Shown here in pieces: positions 17,718-27,435 of a stretch of DNA of 64,000 nucleotides. The notes below the pieces were generated by a model. It was not told where the DNA came from. It worked only from the letters and a program-made list of their open reading frames with translations, and did no database searches. The position numbers and the translations under genes were made by a program. Source of the stretch: an uncultured cyanobacterium (GTDB taxonomy: Bacteria; Cyanobacteriota; Cyanobacteriia; Cyanobacteriales; Nostocaceae). The stretch spans positions 1-64,000 of the forward strand of contig CAIVAU010000108.1 of the NCBI GenBank assembly GCA_903903925.1. Reading direction: 5' to 3'. How positions within the stretch are numbered: position 1 is the stretch's first letter; each line of letters opens with the position of its first letter.

Positions 17718-18949
17718 TGAACGTGCTGCATATAAATCAATCCGATCTTGCTGGGGGTGCTGCGATCGCAGGCTATCGATTGCATGAAGGTTTGCTGGCT
17801 CAAGGCATTGATTCACAGTTGCTAGTGGGAACTGTGAAAACCAGCAGTGATCGTGTAGCCTGTATGCCGAAGAATTCTCGCATTGAAGGTCATTTATCCC
17901 GTATCACTTCGCTTCTTGGCTTTAACTACCTTAACCATATCAATAGCTTTGATATTCCTAAACACACTTTCTACAAAAATGCAGAAATTCTTAACTTTCA
18001 TAACCTGCACAGTGATTATTTTAGCTACCTAGCAATTTCATCATTAACTAAAAACAAACCGGCAGTTTTTACACTTCACGATATGTGGAGTTTCACAGGT
18101 CACTGCGCTTACAGCTATGATTGCGATCGCTGGAAAATTGGCTGTGGTAAATGTCCTTATCCAGATACATACCCTGCCGTTAGCAAAGACAATACTCACC
18201 TAGAGTGGAAGTTGAAAAACTGGGTTTACAGCCGATCAAACATCACTATTGTGACTCCCAGCAATTGGCTATTTGAGCAAGCTAAAGCAAGTATGCTTCA
18301 GCGCTTTCCCATTCATCACATTCCAAATGGTATTGACACGAACGCCTATCAACCCCTCGACTCTAAGCAGTGTCGGTTTGTACTTGGTATTCCAACTCAT
18401 AAAAAAGTTTTGATGTTTGGGGCTGACAGTTTAACGGATTCGCGCAAGGGTGGAGATTTGCTAATCAAAGCACTGCAAACTCTACCTGAGTCTTTAAAGG
18501 CTGAAACTGTTTTGCTCATCCTTGGCAGCGGCGGTGAAGCAATCGCTGAGGCGGTGGGGATGGTTACTCTGAATCTTGGCTATATCAGTAGCGATCGCCT
18601 AAAATCCATCGCCTATTCTGCTGCTGACTTGTTTATCTTTCCGACCCGCGCTGATAATCTCCCTTTGGTACTGCAAGAGAGTATGGCTTGTGGTAAGCCA
18701 ATGGTTTCTTTCAAAATTGGTGGTGTTCGTGATTTAGTCCGTCAAAATGTCACTGGATACTTAGCTACACCGGGCGATACTGATGATTTCTGTAAAGGGA
18801 TTGTCGAGTTGTTGGAGGATAAGACTCTACGCCATAGCATCAGCCAAAATTGTCGAGCGGTCGCTCTTGCCGAGTACAATTTAGAACTTCAGGCACAGCG
18901 ATATATCAAGTTGTACCGCCAGGTTTTAGAAAAACATTCTGTTGCCTAA
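17717..18949 (+). CDS. GT4-family glycosyltransferase
   Basis: 410 residues, GT-B fold. The N-terminal half carries TLHDMWSFTGHCAYSYDC...CGKCPYP, a Cys-rich signature of a WcaC-like GT4 subgroup. The C-terminal half has the nucleotide-sugar site LPLVLQESMACGKPMVSFKIGG with the E-x7-E-like pattern. It is translationally coupled to the preceding methyltransferase by TAATG. It probably adds one sugar of the repeat unit. Confidence 0.88.
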   Translation: MNVLHINQSDLAGGAAIAGYRLHEGLLAQGIDSQLLVGTVKTSSDRVACMPKNSRIEGHLSRITSLLGFNYLNHINSFDIPKHTFYKNAEILNFHNLHSDYFSYLAISSLTKNKPAVFTLHDMWSFTGHCAYSYDCDRWKIGCGKCPYPDTYPAVSKDNTHLEWKLKNWVYSRSNITIVTPSNWLFEQAKASMLQRFPIHHIPNGIDTNAYQPLDSKQCRFVLGIPTHKKVLMFGADSLTDSRKGGDLLIKALQTLPESLKAETVLLILGSGGEAIAEAVGMVTLNLGYISSDRLKSIAYSAADLFIFPTRADNLPLVLQESMACGKPMVSFKIGGVRDLVRQNVTGYLATPGDTDDFCKGIVELLEDKTLRHSISQNCRAVALAEYNLELQAQRYIKLYRQVLEKHSVA

Positions 18950-19162
18950 GAAAAAATTGACAAGCCCTTAAAAGTTAGAAGCTAGTCGCTACATCGACCT
19001 GTAGTGCTTTACTTTACGAAACTTTACAAACCCTACATAAAAACCATTGGAAATCATCCTGACTCTTTTGTAAGTTACAGAATAGTCAGGTATAAACACG
19101 CAAATTCACCATCTACTTTATCGCCATCAAAAAATAGTCCTGCAATCTGAAACAAGCCAATC

Positions 19163-20026
19163 ATGATTAGTGTTATCACCCCAGTTTACAACGGCGAAAG
19201 ATTCATCGAGTCTTGCATCAAGGTCGTAATTGACCAGAACTGTCCGGAGGTCGAACACATCATTGTAGATGGTTGTTCAACTGACGGGACAGTAGATATC
19301 ATCAAGCAGTATGCACACAAGTATCCCCACATCCGTTGGATTTCCGAGAAAGATCAAGGTCAGTCGGATGCGATGAATAAGGGAATTGCAATGGCTAAGG
19401 GAGAGATTTTAGCAATTCTCAATGTTGATGATTACTATGAACCAAATGTACTAAGCTGTGTATCAGAAATTTTCCAAACTTTACCAAACCCAAGCTTTCT
19501 TGTTAGCAATTGTAACTTATGGAACGATGAAGGTGAAATCTTCGAGATAAATAAGCCGAAAAAAATGAAGTTTACTGACTTGTTGTTGGGATGGCATGTC
19601 AACCCTTTTCCAGCTAACCCATCTGCATATTTTTATCATACTTCATTACATCAGAAAATAGGTCTTTATGATATTGAAGATCATGAGGCAATGGATTTAC
19701 ATTTTCTGATGAAAGTTGTGCAAGTAGCGACGGTCAAGTATGTAGATAAAACCTGGGGAAACTTTCGAGTCATTAAAGGCACAAAGACTTACAATAGCAA
19801 TCAGAGTGGTCAGACAATACAACGAATAGAACGCATTCTTCAAGCTTATCGGCAGGAGCTCCCTTTGCTTCAGCGTTGGCAAGTAGCTTTTAAATATGAG
19901 TTTTATAATAAGAAAAAATGGATTCAAGTAAGAGTTAAATATTTTTTAAAAAGACCACAAGAATTACCCCGATCACTGGCAAGAAAAGTCATAAACAAGC
20001 TTAGTTTATTAGTACAAATTGACTGA
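19163..20026 (+). CDS. GT2-family glycosyltransferase
   Basis: 287 residues, GT-A fold. Starts SVITPVYNGERFIESCI, with DGCSTDGT (about 38-45) and the metal-binding LNVDDYYEP (about 92-100). This is a typical WfgS/GT2 short enzyme of repeat-unit assembly. About 210 bases separate it from the gene before, with no feature recognised there. The substrate is unknown. Confidence 0.88.
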   Translation: MISVITPVYNGERFIESCIKVVIDQNCPEVEHIIVDGCSTDGTVDIIKQYAHKYPHIRWISEKDQGQSDAMNKGIAMAKGEILAILNVDDYYEPNVLSCVSEIFQTLPNPSFLVSNCNLWNDEGEIFEINKPKKMKFTDLLLGWHVNPFPANPSAYFYHTSLHQKIGLYDIEDHEAMDLHFLMKVVQVATVKYVDKTWGNFRVIKGTKTYNSNQSGQTIQRIERILQAYRQELPLLQRWQVAFKYEFYNKKKWIQVRVKYFLKRPQELPRSLARKVINKLSLLVQID

Positions 20027-20071
20027 CATTACTGACTAATATTAAGTCCTAGAAATCAATGGAGGAGTGTA

Positions 20072-21037
20072 GTGAACCCTAAAGTATCTATTATTATTCC
20101 TGCTTATAACACGAATAAATATATAGCGAGAGCAATAGGATCTGCATTAGGGCAGACTGAGCAGAATATTGAAGTGATTGTAGTAGATGACGCTTCAACA
20201 GATACTACAGTAGAGGTTGTGAGGAGTTTTACTGATAAACGCCTTAAACTCTTAGTTAATGAACATAACCGTGGACCAAGCTACTCCCGTAATCGTGCAA
20301 TAAAAGAAGCAAAGGGTGAGTGGATTGCTCTACTAGACTCAGATGACTGGTATAAACCAAAAAGATTAGAAACGCTTTTACAGGTAGCTGATAAGCAAAA
20401 CGCCGACATAATTGCTGATAACATATATTTAGTCGAAGACGGTGCAGAGTCTCCTTGCAATACAATATTTACAGAAGAGGGAATATACATTGATCAGCCT
20501 CAAAAGATAGACCCTGTTTATTTTGTTGATTTCAACCTTAGTATAACTAAGCCCCTAATTAAGCTTAACTTTCTCGTTCAGCATGGTTTTGAATATAACG
20601 AATCTTTAAGGTACGAAGAAGACTTTGTGCTATTCTTGTTATGTCTATTACGTGGCGCATGCTTTATCATTGTTCCAGAACCTTATTATTTCTATCGCAA
20701 ACGGGACGGTTCTCTTGTGACTGAGCATCTGGAATTTTATGAGCAAGCTTACAAGAATAATCTGTATTTTTTACAGCAAGATTTTATACGTAAACATTCA
20801 AAGTTAACCCATTCTCTGTCTAGACGTGTTGTAAAGATAAACCAAAATAGAGTCTTCTATAGAGTTCGACAGTTGAGCAAAAAAGGTGAATTTTCAACTG
20901 CGCTGACTGAGGTCATGGAAAACCCTATTTTCTTTTCGTCCGTATGGACAAGGCTTCCAGGAATTTTGAAATATTATACCCAAATTTCTCACAAAGAGAT
21001 CAAAAAATGGGGTCAAAAACTAAGACAATGTATATAG
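20072..21037 (+). CDS. GT2-family glycosyltransferase (GTG start)
   Basis: 321 residues. The start is GTG 20072, chosen because GGAGGAG lies about eight bases upstream and no ATG fits. Motifs SIIIPAYNTNKYIARAI, VVDDASTDTT (about 36-45) and ALLDSDDWYKP (about 86-96) mark a GT-A family 2 enzyme. It lies in line with the preceding GT2 gene. Confidence 0.88.
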   Translation: MNPKVSIIIPAYNTNKYIARAIGSALGQTEQNIEVIVVDDASTDTTVEVVRSFTDKRLKLLVNEHNRGPSYSRNRAIKEAKGEWIALLDSDDWYKPKRLETLLQVADKQNADIIADNIYLVEDGAESPCNTIFTEEGIYIDQPQKIDPVYFVDFNLSITKPLIKLNFLVQHGFEYNESLRYEEDFVLFLLCLLRGACFIIVPEPYYFYRKRDGSLVTEHLEFYEQAYKNNLYFLQQDFIRKHSKLTHSLSRRVVKINQNRVFYRVRQLSKKGEFSTALTEVMENPIFFSSVWTRLPGILKYYTQISHKEIKKWGQKLRQCI

Positions 21038-21067
21038 AAAAAGCATTTCAGCACATGTAAAGCATGA

Positions 21068-21157
21068 CCCCAACATAACGCAGAACAGGAACGTCAGCGA
21101 GCTGAGCGATTAGCTGCACGACTGCGAGAGTTGGGGGTTGACCCCGATCAGCTATAA
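21068..21157 (+). pseudogene. C-terminal remnant of a Uma2-family endonuclease
   Basis: The frame ending at the TAA 21155-21157 reads NAEQERQRAERLAARLRELG followed by VDPDQL and stop. This coiled tail is the usual C-terminus of cyanobacterial Uma2 (DUF820) nucleases. Nothing of the catalytic domain remains upstream, where a stop (TGA 21065) intervenes. It is a relic between two glycan genes. Confidence 0.75.
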
Positions 21158-21199
21158 AAGCGCGATTGCTGAATCATTTTGGCTACAAGGAGAAATCAC

Positions 21200-22321
21200 A
21201 TGAAATTTGACTGGCTAATCATAGGCGCTGGATATTCTGCGTGCGTCATAGCTGAACGAGTTGCTAATGAGCTTGGGCAGAGAATACTGATTGTAGAACA
21301 ACGGGATCACTTTGGTGGTAATGCCTACGATTACTACAACGAGCATGGCATTTTAGTACACAAGTACGGACCTCACATCTTCCACACCAAATCCAAAAAA
21401 GTTTGGGATTATCTCTCTCAATTTACTGAGTGGAGACATTACTATCACCACGTACTGGGAGTAGTAGAGGGAAAAAAGGTTCCGATCCCCTTTAATTTAA
21501 ATTCGCTTTATGCCCTCTTTCCTCCAAACTATGCACAGAAGCTGGAGGATTTACTTCTTGAAAACTTTGGGTTCGGGGTCAAAGTACCCATTCTGAAACT
21601 GCGTGAGAGTGCTAGTGGTGACCTCACCTTTTTAGCCGAATATATTTATGAAAATGTCTTCTTGCGCTACACTATGAAGCAGTGGGGTGTAAAACCAGAA
21701 GAACTAGATCGGGGTGTAACAGGACGTGTACCCGTCTACATCAGTCGTGATGACCGTTATTTTCAAGACCCTTACCAAGCAATGCCCAAGCTTGGCTACA
21801 CTGAAATGTTCCGCAAAATGCTGGCTCACCCCAACATCAAGGTGCTTCTAAACACAGATTACCGCGAAATTATCAACGACTTTCAGTTTAACCGCATACT
21901 CTGCACTGGTCCGATTGATGCCTTCTTCGATTATATGTATGGCGAATTGCCCTACCGTAGCCTGCGCTTTCAATTTGAGACTCTAGATCAAGAGTGTTAT
22001 CAAGAGGTTGGTACAGTCAACTACCCTAACGACTACGATATCACCCGCATAACTGAACAGAAATACCTATCAGGACAAACCTCACCCAAAACCACGTTGG
22101 TGATGGAATATCCCCAAGCTTATGTACCTGGGAAAAACGACCCCTATTACCCTATCCTCAACGAAGAGAACCGTGAGCGTCTTGACCTTTATCTTAAAGA
22201 AGTAGAGAAGCTAAACGGTACAGTACTGTTTGCAGGACGACTTGCAGACTACAAGTACTACGACATGGATCAAGCAGTTGTGCGAGCCCTTGGTGTATTT
22301 GAGAAAGAGATCCTAAAGTAA
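21200..22321 (+). CDS. glf: UDP-galactopyranose mutase
   Basis: 373 residues from ATG 21200, which has AAGGAG eight bases upstream; an in-frame TTG at 21179 is less likely. It is a flavoenzyme converting UDP-galactopyranose to UDP-galactofuranose. The N-terminal FAD site is WLIIGAGYSACVIAERV, followed by EQRDHFGGNAYDYYNEHGILVHKYGPHIFHT, a Glf hallmark. Further Glf signatures are MKQWGVKPEELD and the C-terminal GRLADYKYYDMDQAV. The next gene is a GlfT2-like galactofuranosyltransferase, so the exported glycan very likely contains galactofuranose. Confidence 0.96.
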   Translation: MKFDWLIIGAGYSACVIAERVANELGQRILIVEQRDHFGGNAYDYYNEHGILVHKYGPHIFHTKSKKVWDYLSQFTEWRHYYHHVLGVVEGKKVPIPFNLNSLYALFPPNYAQKLEDLLLENFGFGVKVPILKLRESASGDLTFLAEYIYENVFLRYTMKQWGVKPEELDRGVTGRVPVYISRDDRYFQDPYQAMPKLGYTEMFRKMLAHPNIKVLLNTDYREIINDFQFNRILCTGPIDAFFDYMYGELPYRSLRFQFETLDQECYQEVGTVNYPNDYDITRITEQKYLSGQTSPKTTLVMEYPQAYVPGKNDPYYPILNEENRERLDLYLKEVEKLNGTVLFAGRLADYKYYDMDQAVVRALGVFEKEILK

Positions 22322-22395
22322 ACAATAGTAAACAATTCAATTGAAATGCTACATCTATCAGAAAAAAACAATAACTGTAAGTAGCCAAGATTCCA

Positions 22396-24252
22396 ATGAA
22401 CATAATCAGTAGAATTCGATTTCCTCTTACACCTGACGTTGCTAGCTTGTTTATAAAATGTCATGATGGTGCTACTTTACATCTATGTGAAGAAGACATA
22501 AAAATTACTCTTGCCGAGAATGGTATTTTCTCTTTAAACACTTATATGAATTCGTTTTATGAAAAATTCTACGCCAAATATACAGAACTTGACTCTCTGT
22601 ATTACCTATTAAAGCTTGAGGGAGATTTTCAAGTCTGTCTCTATAGAGAGAGTTACGGGCAAAGTAGCAGAGACCTAATTTACCAGGAAAATTTCAACAA
22701 CTGCCAACTGGAAGAACAAATAAAAATCAGCTTACCCGATTCCTGGCGGAGTGATAATTCCGGTAGAGTTTACCTTGAAATCGTCTGCTTAAGTGAGCAT
22801 GGTTCCTTTACAGAAGGCTATATTGCAACTGATAAGCATCCGGTTAGAGAAGTTAATTTGGGGATTGTCAGCTGCACATTTAAAAAAGAAGCTTACATTA
22901 AAAATACAGTAGATAAGATTTTCAAAGATGAATTCTTACAAAGTAAGAAACTGAAAGTTTTTGTTGTTGATAATGCTAAAACCTTAAACAAAGAAGATTT
23001 TTTAAACCAAAATTTTGAACTTATTTCCAATAGGAATGTAGGTGGAAGTGGTGGCTTCACTCGTGGACTCATTCAAGCTTTGGAGGAAGATATTTACACC
23101 CACTTTCTATTCATGGATGATGACATCGAACTAGAAACTGAATGTATTTACAGACTCTTCCCCTTGTACGAATATGCCAAACAAGACTTTGCTATAGCTG
23201 GCAGTATGTTAGATTTGTACAGAAAAGAAATGTTATATGAGGCAGGAGCACTGTTTTCTAAAGTCTTAGAACCTAATGGAGATTGTAGTAAATATCACCC
23301 ATTTAGAATAGCTAGCTTGAAAAACAAACTGAATCTAGAAAGCTCAGCTTCTAATAATCTTTTACTGTTGGAAGATAATCTAGATTACGGAGCATTTTGG
23401 TTTTTCTCTTTCTCTAAAAAAGTTATTGACGAAATGGGTTTGCCAATGCCTTTCTTTATCAAACTAGACGATATAGAGTTTGGTTTGAGAATTAAAGAGC
23501 GCCTTAACAAACCAATAGTAGCTTTTCCTGGGATAGCTGTTTGGCATGAACCAGGCTATGGGAAAAATCCTGTTTGGGATTCATACTATTCGATTCGCAA
23601 TTGCTTAATCACACATGCTATACGGAACTCATTGAAATATATAGATGTGGTCAAGTTTCTTACAAGAAGTTTAGTTAATAAGTTGTTTGTATTTGATTAC
23701 AATTCAGCCGAAATGATTGTCAAGGGTTTTGAAGACTATATGCAAGGCCCATTATTGATCGAAAGTAATGATGCGGAAACATTACATGCTACCATAATAA
23801 GTTTAAGTAAAACCCACAAAAGTCAAACTATACAATCTATTTCTCCCTTAGAAAATCAATATCCTAAAAATTTAGCTTTTAAAAAACCTGAGCGATATGC
23901 TTTTACGAAATTCTTCGCTTTTGCTACTTTTAATGGTCATTTGCTACCCAATTTTATGCTGAGTAATGATGATGCATTGTTCTTGATCTCTCCTGACTAT
24001 GTAGATCGGTGGTCACAAGCATTTACAAAAAAAAGAATTTTGTTTTTTAGAGAGAGCAATCCCTCTATTTATAAGCATGAGATGAGTAGAACAGCCGGAA
24101 TTGGTATTTTAACAAAATGGCTCTTGCTCATTATAAAAAGCAGTATGAGATGGTCTTCTGTCAGTGCAGAATGGAGAAATGCTTTGAGTCGTTTGACCTC
24201 AATGGAGTTTTGGAAAAAGTATCTGAAGCTTAATGATCCACATAGAATTTAG
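22396..24252 (+). CDS. GlfT2-like galactofuranosyltransferase
   Basis: 618 residues, close to the length of mycobacterial GlfT2. An N-terminal beta domain (about 1-150) precedes a GT-A domain with SNRNVGGSGGFTRG (about 211-224), the metal-binding DDD at 241-243 (FMDDDIE), the catalytic-base region KLDDIEFGLR (Asp358, Asp359) and WHE (Trp383, His384). These match the GlfT2 order of DDD, DD and His. It sits 75 bases after glf, which makes UDP-galactofuranose, so substrate supply and use are adjacent. Whether it polymerises or adds single residues is unknown. Confidence 0.88.
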   Translation: MNIISRIRFPLTPDVASLFIKCHDGATLHLCEEDIKITLAENGIFSLNTYMNSFYEKFYAKYTELDSLYYLLKLEGDFQVCLYRESYGQSSRDLIYQENFNNCQLEEQIKISLPDSWRSDNSGRVYLEIVCLSEHGSFTEGYIATDKHPVREVNLGIVSCTFKKEAYIKNTVDKIFKDEFLQSKKLKVFVVDNAKTLNKEDFLNQNFELISNRNVGGSGGFTRGLIQALEEDIYTHFLFMDDDIELETECIYRLFPLYEYAKQDFAIAGSMLDLYRKEMLYEAGALFSKVLEPNGDCSKYHPFRIASLKNKLNLESSASNNLLLLEDNLDYGAFWFFSFSKKVIDEMGLPMPFFIKLDDIEFGLRIKERLNKPIVAFPGIAVWHEPGYGKNPVWDSYYSIRNCLITHAIRNSLKYIDVVKFLTRSLVNKLFVFDYNSAEMIVKGFEDYMQGPLLIESNDAETLHATIISLSKTHKSQTIQSISPLENQYPKNLAFKKPERYAFTKFFAFATFNGHLLPNFMLSNDDALFLISPDYVDRWSQAFTKKRILFFRESNPSIYKHEMSRTAGIGILTKWLLLIIKSSMRWSSVSAEWRNALSRLTSMEFWKKYLKLNDPHRI

Positions 24253-24293
24253 TAAATTTCTTAGTAAATCTCTTTGACGTTATTTATTGGCAT

Positions 24294-25430
24294 ATGCAAG
24301 AATCACTAACTGATAAACTGCAACCTATCGAACTCCCTTCGCTTTCCGAAGATCCATTGGTTTCCGTATTAATTGGAAATTATAACTATGCCAGATACAT
24401 TGATTCAACCTTAGAAAGCGTTCTTCGCCAAACATACTCACATTTTGAAGTCATAGTTTGCGATGACGGTTCTAAAGATAATTCCTGTGAAATCATAGAA
24501 ACATATGTTCATAAAGACTCCAGGATTAAGCTGATTCGCAAGCAGAACGGGGGTGTGGCTACTGCTTGGAATGCAGCATATCAAGAAAGCAAGGGACAGA
24601 TTGTCTGTATATTAGACGCGGATGATCTCTGGATGCCTAATAAATTGCAAAGCGTAGTGGAGAAATTTAGGTCTGACCCAAAGATTGGTTTTGTCATTCA
24701 TAATGTGATCCAAATTGATGGAGATGGCAATTTAATCAAACCAAAACCCATGTTTAGGCGTTTAGCTTCTGGCTGGATGGCACAATTTGCATTGGAAAAT
24801 GGCGGATTTGTAGGCGATATCCCGCCAGCTTCCGCACTCAGTATCCGTAAAGAAATAGCCAGCTATATATTTCCAATTGATGAAACATTTGTGCGCAATT
24901 CAGATTCTTTGATTATCTATCTTTCTACATTGATAACGGTAATTGGTTCCATCCCAGAGGTGCTAAGTAAGTTTCGTTTACACTCAACAAACACTTCCAG
25001 TCAATTAACTCTGACAGCAGATTTCCTAGAGCGGGAGCAAGCTTCTCATGTGCGTGTTTATCAAGAGCAGAAACGCCTGCTTAGAGATGTTTACGGTCTA
25101 GAGATAGCACAGATGCTCACAAATTTACAATCCAGTATAGGAATCTGTCATAATCTTTACATCCTTGCCCGCCTTAGGGGTGCATCCAAAGTAGAATGCA
25201 GAAAAGCACATCAGCAACTCGTTACTCACCCCCAGTTTGCTACCCAGTTTAACTGGTCTAGACCTCAAAGGTGGTTATTGCAATGGGATCTACCTGATGT
25301 ACTTTTTAAAATGTTATTTAATCAGGTTTATGGTTTGAGTCCCCTTAAACGCTTACTAAGAAGCTTAAACTGGCAATTTTTTCGGGGTCATCAAGACAAT
25401 AAGCAAAGAAATACACAATTTACATTATGA
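24294..25430 (+). CDS. GT2-family glycosyltransferase
   Basis: 378 residues. GT-A motifs: VSVLIGNYNYARYIDSTL, VCDDGSKDNS (about 58-67), QNGGVATAWNAAYQESKG, and CILDADDLWMPNK (about 105-117). The C-terminal 130 residues are an accessory helical region. It follows the GlfT2-like gene by about 40 bases. Donor sugar unknown. Confidence 0.87.
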   Translation: MQESLTDKLQPIELPSLSEDPLVSVLIGNYNYARYIDSTLESVLRQTYSHFEVIVCDDGSKDNSCEIIETYVHKDSRIKLIRKQNGGVATAWNAAYQESKGQIVCILDADDLWMPNKLQSVVEKFRSDPKIGFVIHNVIQIDGDGNLIKPKPMFRRLASGWMAQFALENGGFVGDIPPASALSIRKEIASYIFPIDETFVRNSDSLIIYLSTLITVIGSIPEVLSKFRLHSTNTSSQLTLTADFLEREQASHVRVYQEQKRLLRDVYGLEIAQMLTNLQSSIGICHNLYILARLRGASKVECRKAHQQLVTHPQFATQFNWSRPQRWLLQWDLPDVLFKMLFNQVYGLSPLKRLLRSLNWQFFRGHQDNKQRNTQFTL

Positions 25431-25446
25431 CAAAAGGATTTAACAA

Positions 25447-26118
25447 ATGCTCAAACTAAATCTTGGTTGTGGGCCTCATCTTCCGAATGGCTGGGTAAAT
25501 GTAGACTACGCACTCGGTGCTTGGATCGCAAAGTTACCAGTCTTTTCTACAATCAATAAAATCTTCAAAATTATCAACCTTAACTGGTCTGATAAAATTT
25601 ATCTCCACGACCTTAGAAGGAAATTTCCTTGGGAAGATAATTCAGTTGATGTAGTTTATAGTTCTCATACTTTGGAGCATTTATCCAAAAGTGATGGACG
25701 ACATTTCTTAAGAGAATGTTACCGTGTGTTAAAGCCTAATGGCATTATTCGGATCGTTGTGCCAGACTTGAGAGCAATTATTAACAAGTATACTCAAGGT
25801 AAAATTGCTGCTGACGAAGTGGTGGATGAAATTGGTGTCAGCTATGATTCTCCTGAGGATGGGGTGTTGAAGCAGAAACTAGCACCATTTATTCGATTTC
25901 CCCACAAGTGTATGTACGACACTCCAACCTTACAACGGATTATGTCTGAGATTGGTTTTGAAGCAGCCAGTAAGCACGCTTTTGAAAGTGAAATTGACGA
26001 CGTAGGAGTGATTGAACAGCCTGAACGAGCTGGTGAGGCTGTGATTATTGAAGGGAGAAAAATATCTACCTCCACCTACAAGCCAGTGAACTTAGTACAG
26101 GATTGCATAAGTTCGTGA
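25447..26118 (+). CDS. SAM-dependent methyltransferase
   Basis: 223 residues, class I fold: motif I LNLGCGPHLPNGWVNVD (4-20), then VDVVYSSHTLEHL (about 69-81) and ECYRVLKPNGIIRIVVPDL. It resembles the methyltransferase at 16869 in its N-terminal part but is shorter. Start ATG 25447 has AAAGGA about eight bases upstream. It probably modifies the same glycan. Confidence 0.86.
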   Translation: MLKLNLGCGPHLPNGWVNVDYALGAWIAKLPVFSTINKIFKIINLNWSDKIYLHDLRRKFPWEDNSVDVVYSSHTLEHLSKSDGRHFLRECYRVLKPNGIIRIVVPDLRAIINKYTQGKIAADEVVDEIGVSYDSPEDGVLKQKLAPFIRFPHKCMYDTPTLQRIMSEIGFEAASKHAFESEIDDVGVIEQPERAGEAVIIEGRKISTSTYKPVNLVQDCISS

Positions 26119-26142
26119 CGAAATGAAAATAATGTCTATCGT

Positions 26143-26178
26143 TCGTAGTTGCACTTTAGCGCTAAAGCGCAACTACGA
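26143..26178. repeat. 36-base near-perfect palindrome
   Basis: Two 18-base arms (26143-26160 and 26161-26178) match with a single mismatch, with no spacer. It lies between a methyltransferase and a GT4 gene. It could act as a partial terminator or be a dispersed palindromic element; there is no T-tract. Confidence 0.6.
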
Positions 26179-26212
26179 ATGTTAATTTGTACCGTACAGG
26201 AGAGAAGCCATA

Positions 26213-27397
26213 ATGACCACATCTCTACGTGTACTGTTTATCAGCCACGCTTATGTCGTTGGTGTGAACCAGGGAAAGCTTCAGGCGATCGCACAAACTG
26301 GCAAAGCCGACGTCGGTTTGTTGGCTCCTAGCAACTGGAAAGCACACGAGTGGAATCGCCTACTTGAGCTAGAAAAACCCTACCCCAAAATCCAAATTTA
26401 TTCAGCCCCCGTAATGTTTACAGGTCGAGGGGGCGTTCATCTCTATGCACCATGGAAAATCTGGCAGGTGTTGAACGACTTTCAACCTGACGTCATCCAG
26501 GTTGAAGAAGAAGTCTTCTCCCTCTGTGCTTTTGAGGTAGCAGTTTGGAGTAGATTCACAAGCAAGCCACTCGTCGTATTTGGTTGGGAAAACATGGATC
26601 GGACCCTGTCAGTTGTACGACGCTGGGTTCGTCAATTTGTGATGAACACAGCCCAACTTATGCTCCCTGGCAATCATGACGGATCTCATTTACTGCGTCA
26701 GTGGGGTTACACTGGATTGATGGAAGTCATGCCGCAGATCGGAGTCGATACTCTGTTATTTAGTCCGCGATCGCACCAACCCAAAAATAAAGAGTTTAAC
26801 ATTGGTTTTCTGGGAAGATTAGTACCTGAAAAGGGCATAGACATCCTATTTGCCGCAGCCCGTCAACTTCAACAGCAGGGACTGAACTGCCAGATTATCC
26901 TCTGTGGTTCCGGGTCTTTTGAAGCAGATCTCAGACAAGAAGCGCAAAAACAGCAGGTTGCTGATTTGGTGACTTGGCGAGGAGCAGTACCCCACCACAA
27001 AGCCCCTGAAGAAATCAGCAAATTTGATGCCCTAGTTCTGCCCTCACGAACTTCCCCAACTTGGAAAGAGCAGTTCGGTCATGTGCTGATTGAAGCAATG
27101 GCAATGGGTGTACCAGTGATTGGTTCTAGTTCTGGCGAGATTCCCAACGTGATTGGGCGATCTGATTTAGTGTTTCCAGAAGGAGATGCTCAGGGACTAA
27201 CAGCAATATTGGAACGCATGATCCGCAATCCTGACTGGCGCGAAGAAGTTGGACGCTACGGCATGACCAGAGTGTATCAGCATTACACCCACGAGCGGAT
27301 TGCAGAGCGGTTAGTCAGCCTGTGGCAAAAATTACTGGAACTAAAGAGTGGGGCATATGTGATGAGACAGGAAAAGCTGACTGAACATAACACTTGA
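26213..27397 (+). CDS. GT4-family glycosyltransferase
   Basis: 394 residues, GT-B fold. The C-terminal domain begins NIGFLGRLVPEKGIDILF (about 199) and has the sugar-nucleotide site EQFGHVLIEAMAMGVPVIGSSSGEIP (about 284-310). ATG 26213 follows AGGAGAG by a good distance. The next gene's preferred start is 39 bases on. It presumably builds the repeat unit. Confidence 0.88.
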   Translation: MTTSLRVLFISHAYVVGVNQGKLQAIAQTGKADVGLLAPSNWKAHEWNRLLELEKPYPKIQIYSAPVMFTGRGGVHLYAPWKIWQVLNDFQPDVIQVEEEVFSLCAFEVAVWSRFTSKPLVVFGWENMDRTLSVVRRWVRQFVMNTAQLMLPGNHDGSHLLRQWGYTGLMEVMPQIGVDTLLFSPRSHQPKNKEFNIGFLGRLVPEKGIDILFAAARQLQQQGLNCQIILCGSGSFEADLRQEAQKQQVADLVTWRGAVPHHKAPEEISKFDALVLPSRTSPTWKEQFGHVLIEAMAMGVPVIGSSSGEIPNVIGRSDLVFPEGDAQGLTAILERMIRNPDWREEVGRYGMTRVYQHYTHERIAERLVSLWQKLLELKSGAYVMRQEKLTEHNT

Positions 27398-27435
27398 ATC
27401 TAGCTTTGATGTTGTTTTTAGGGAGAGAGATACCA

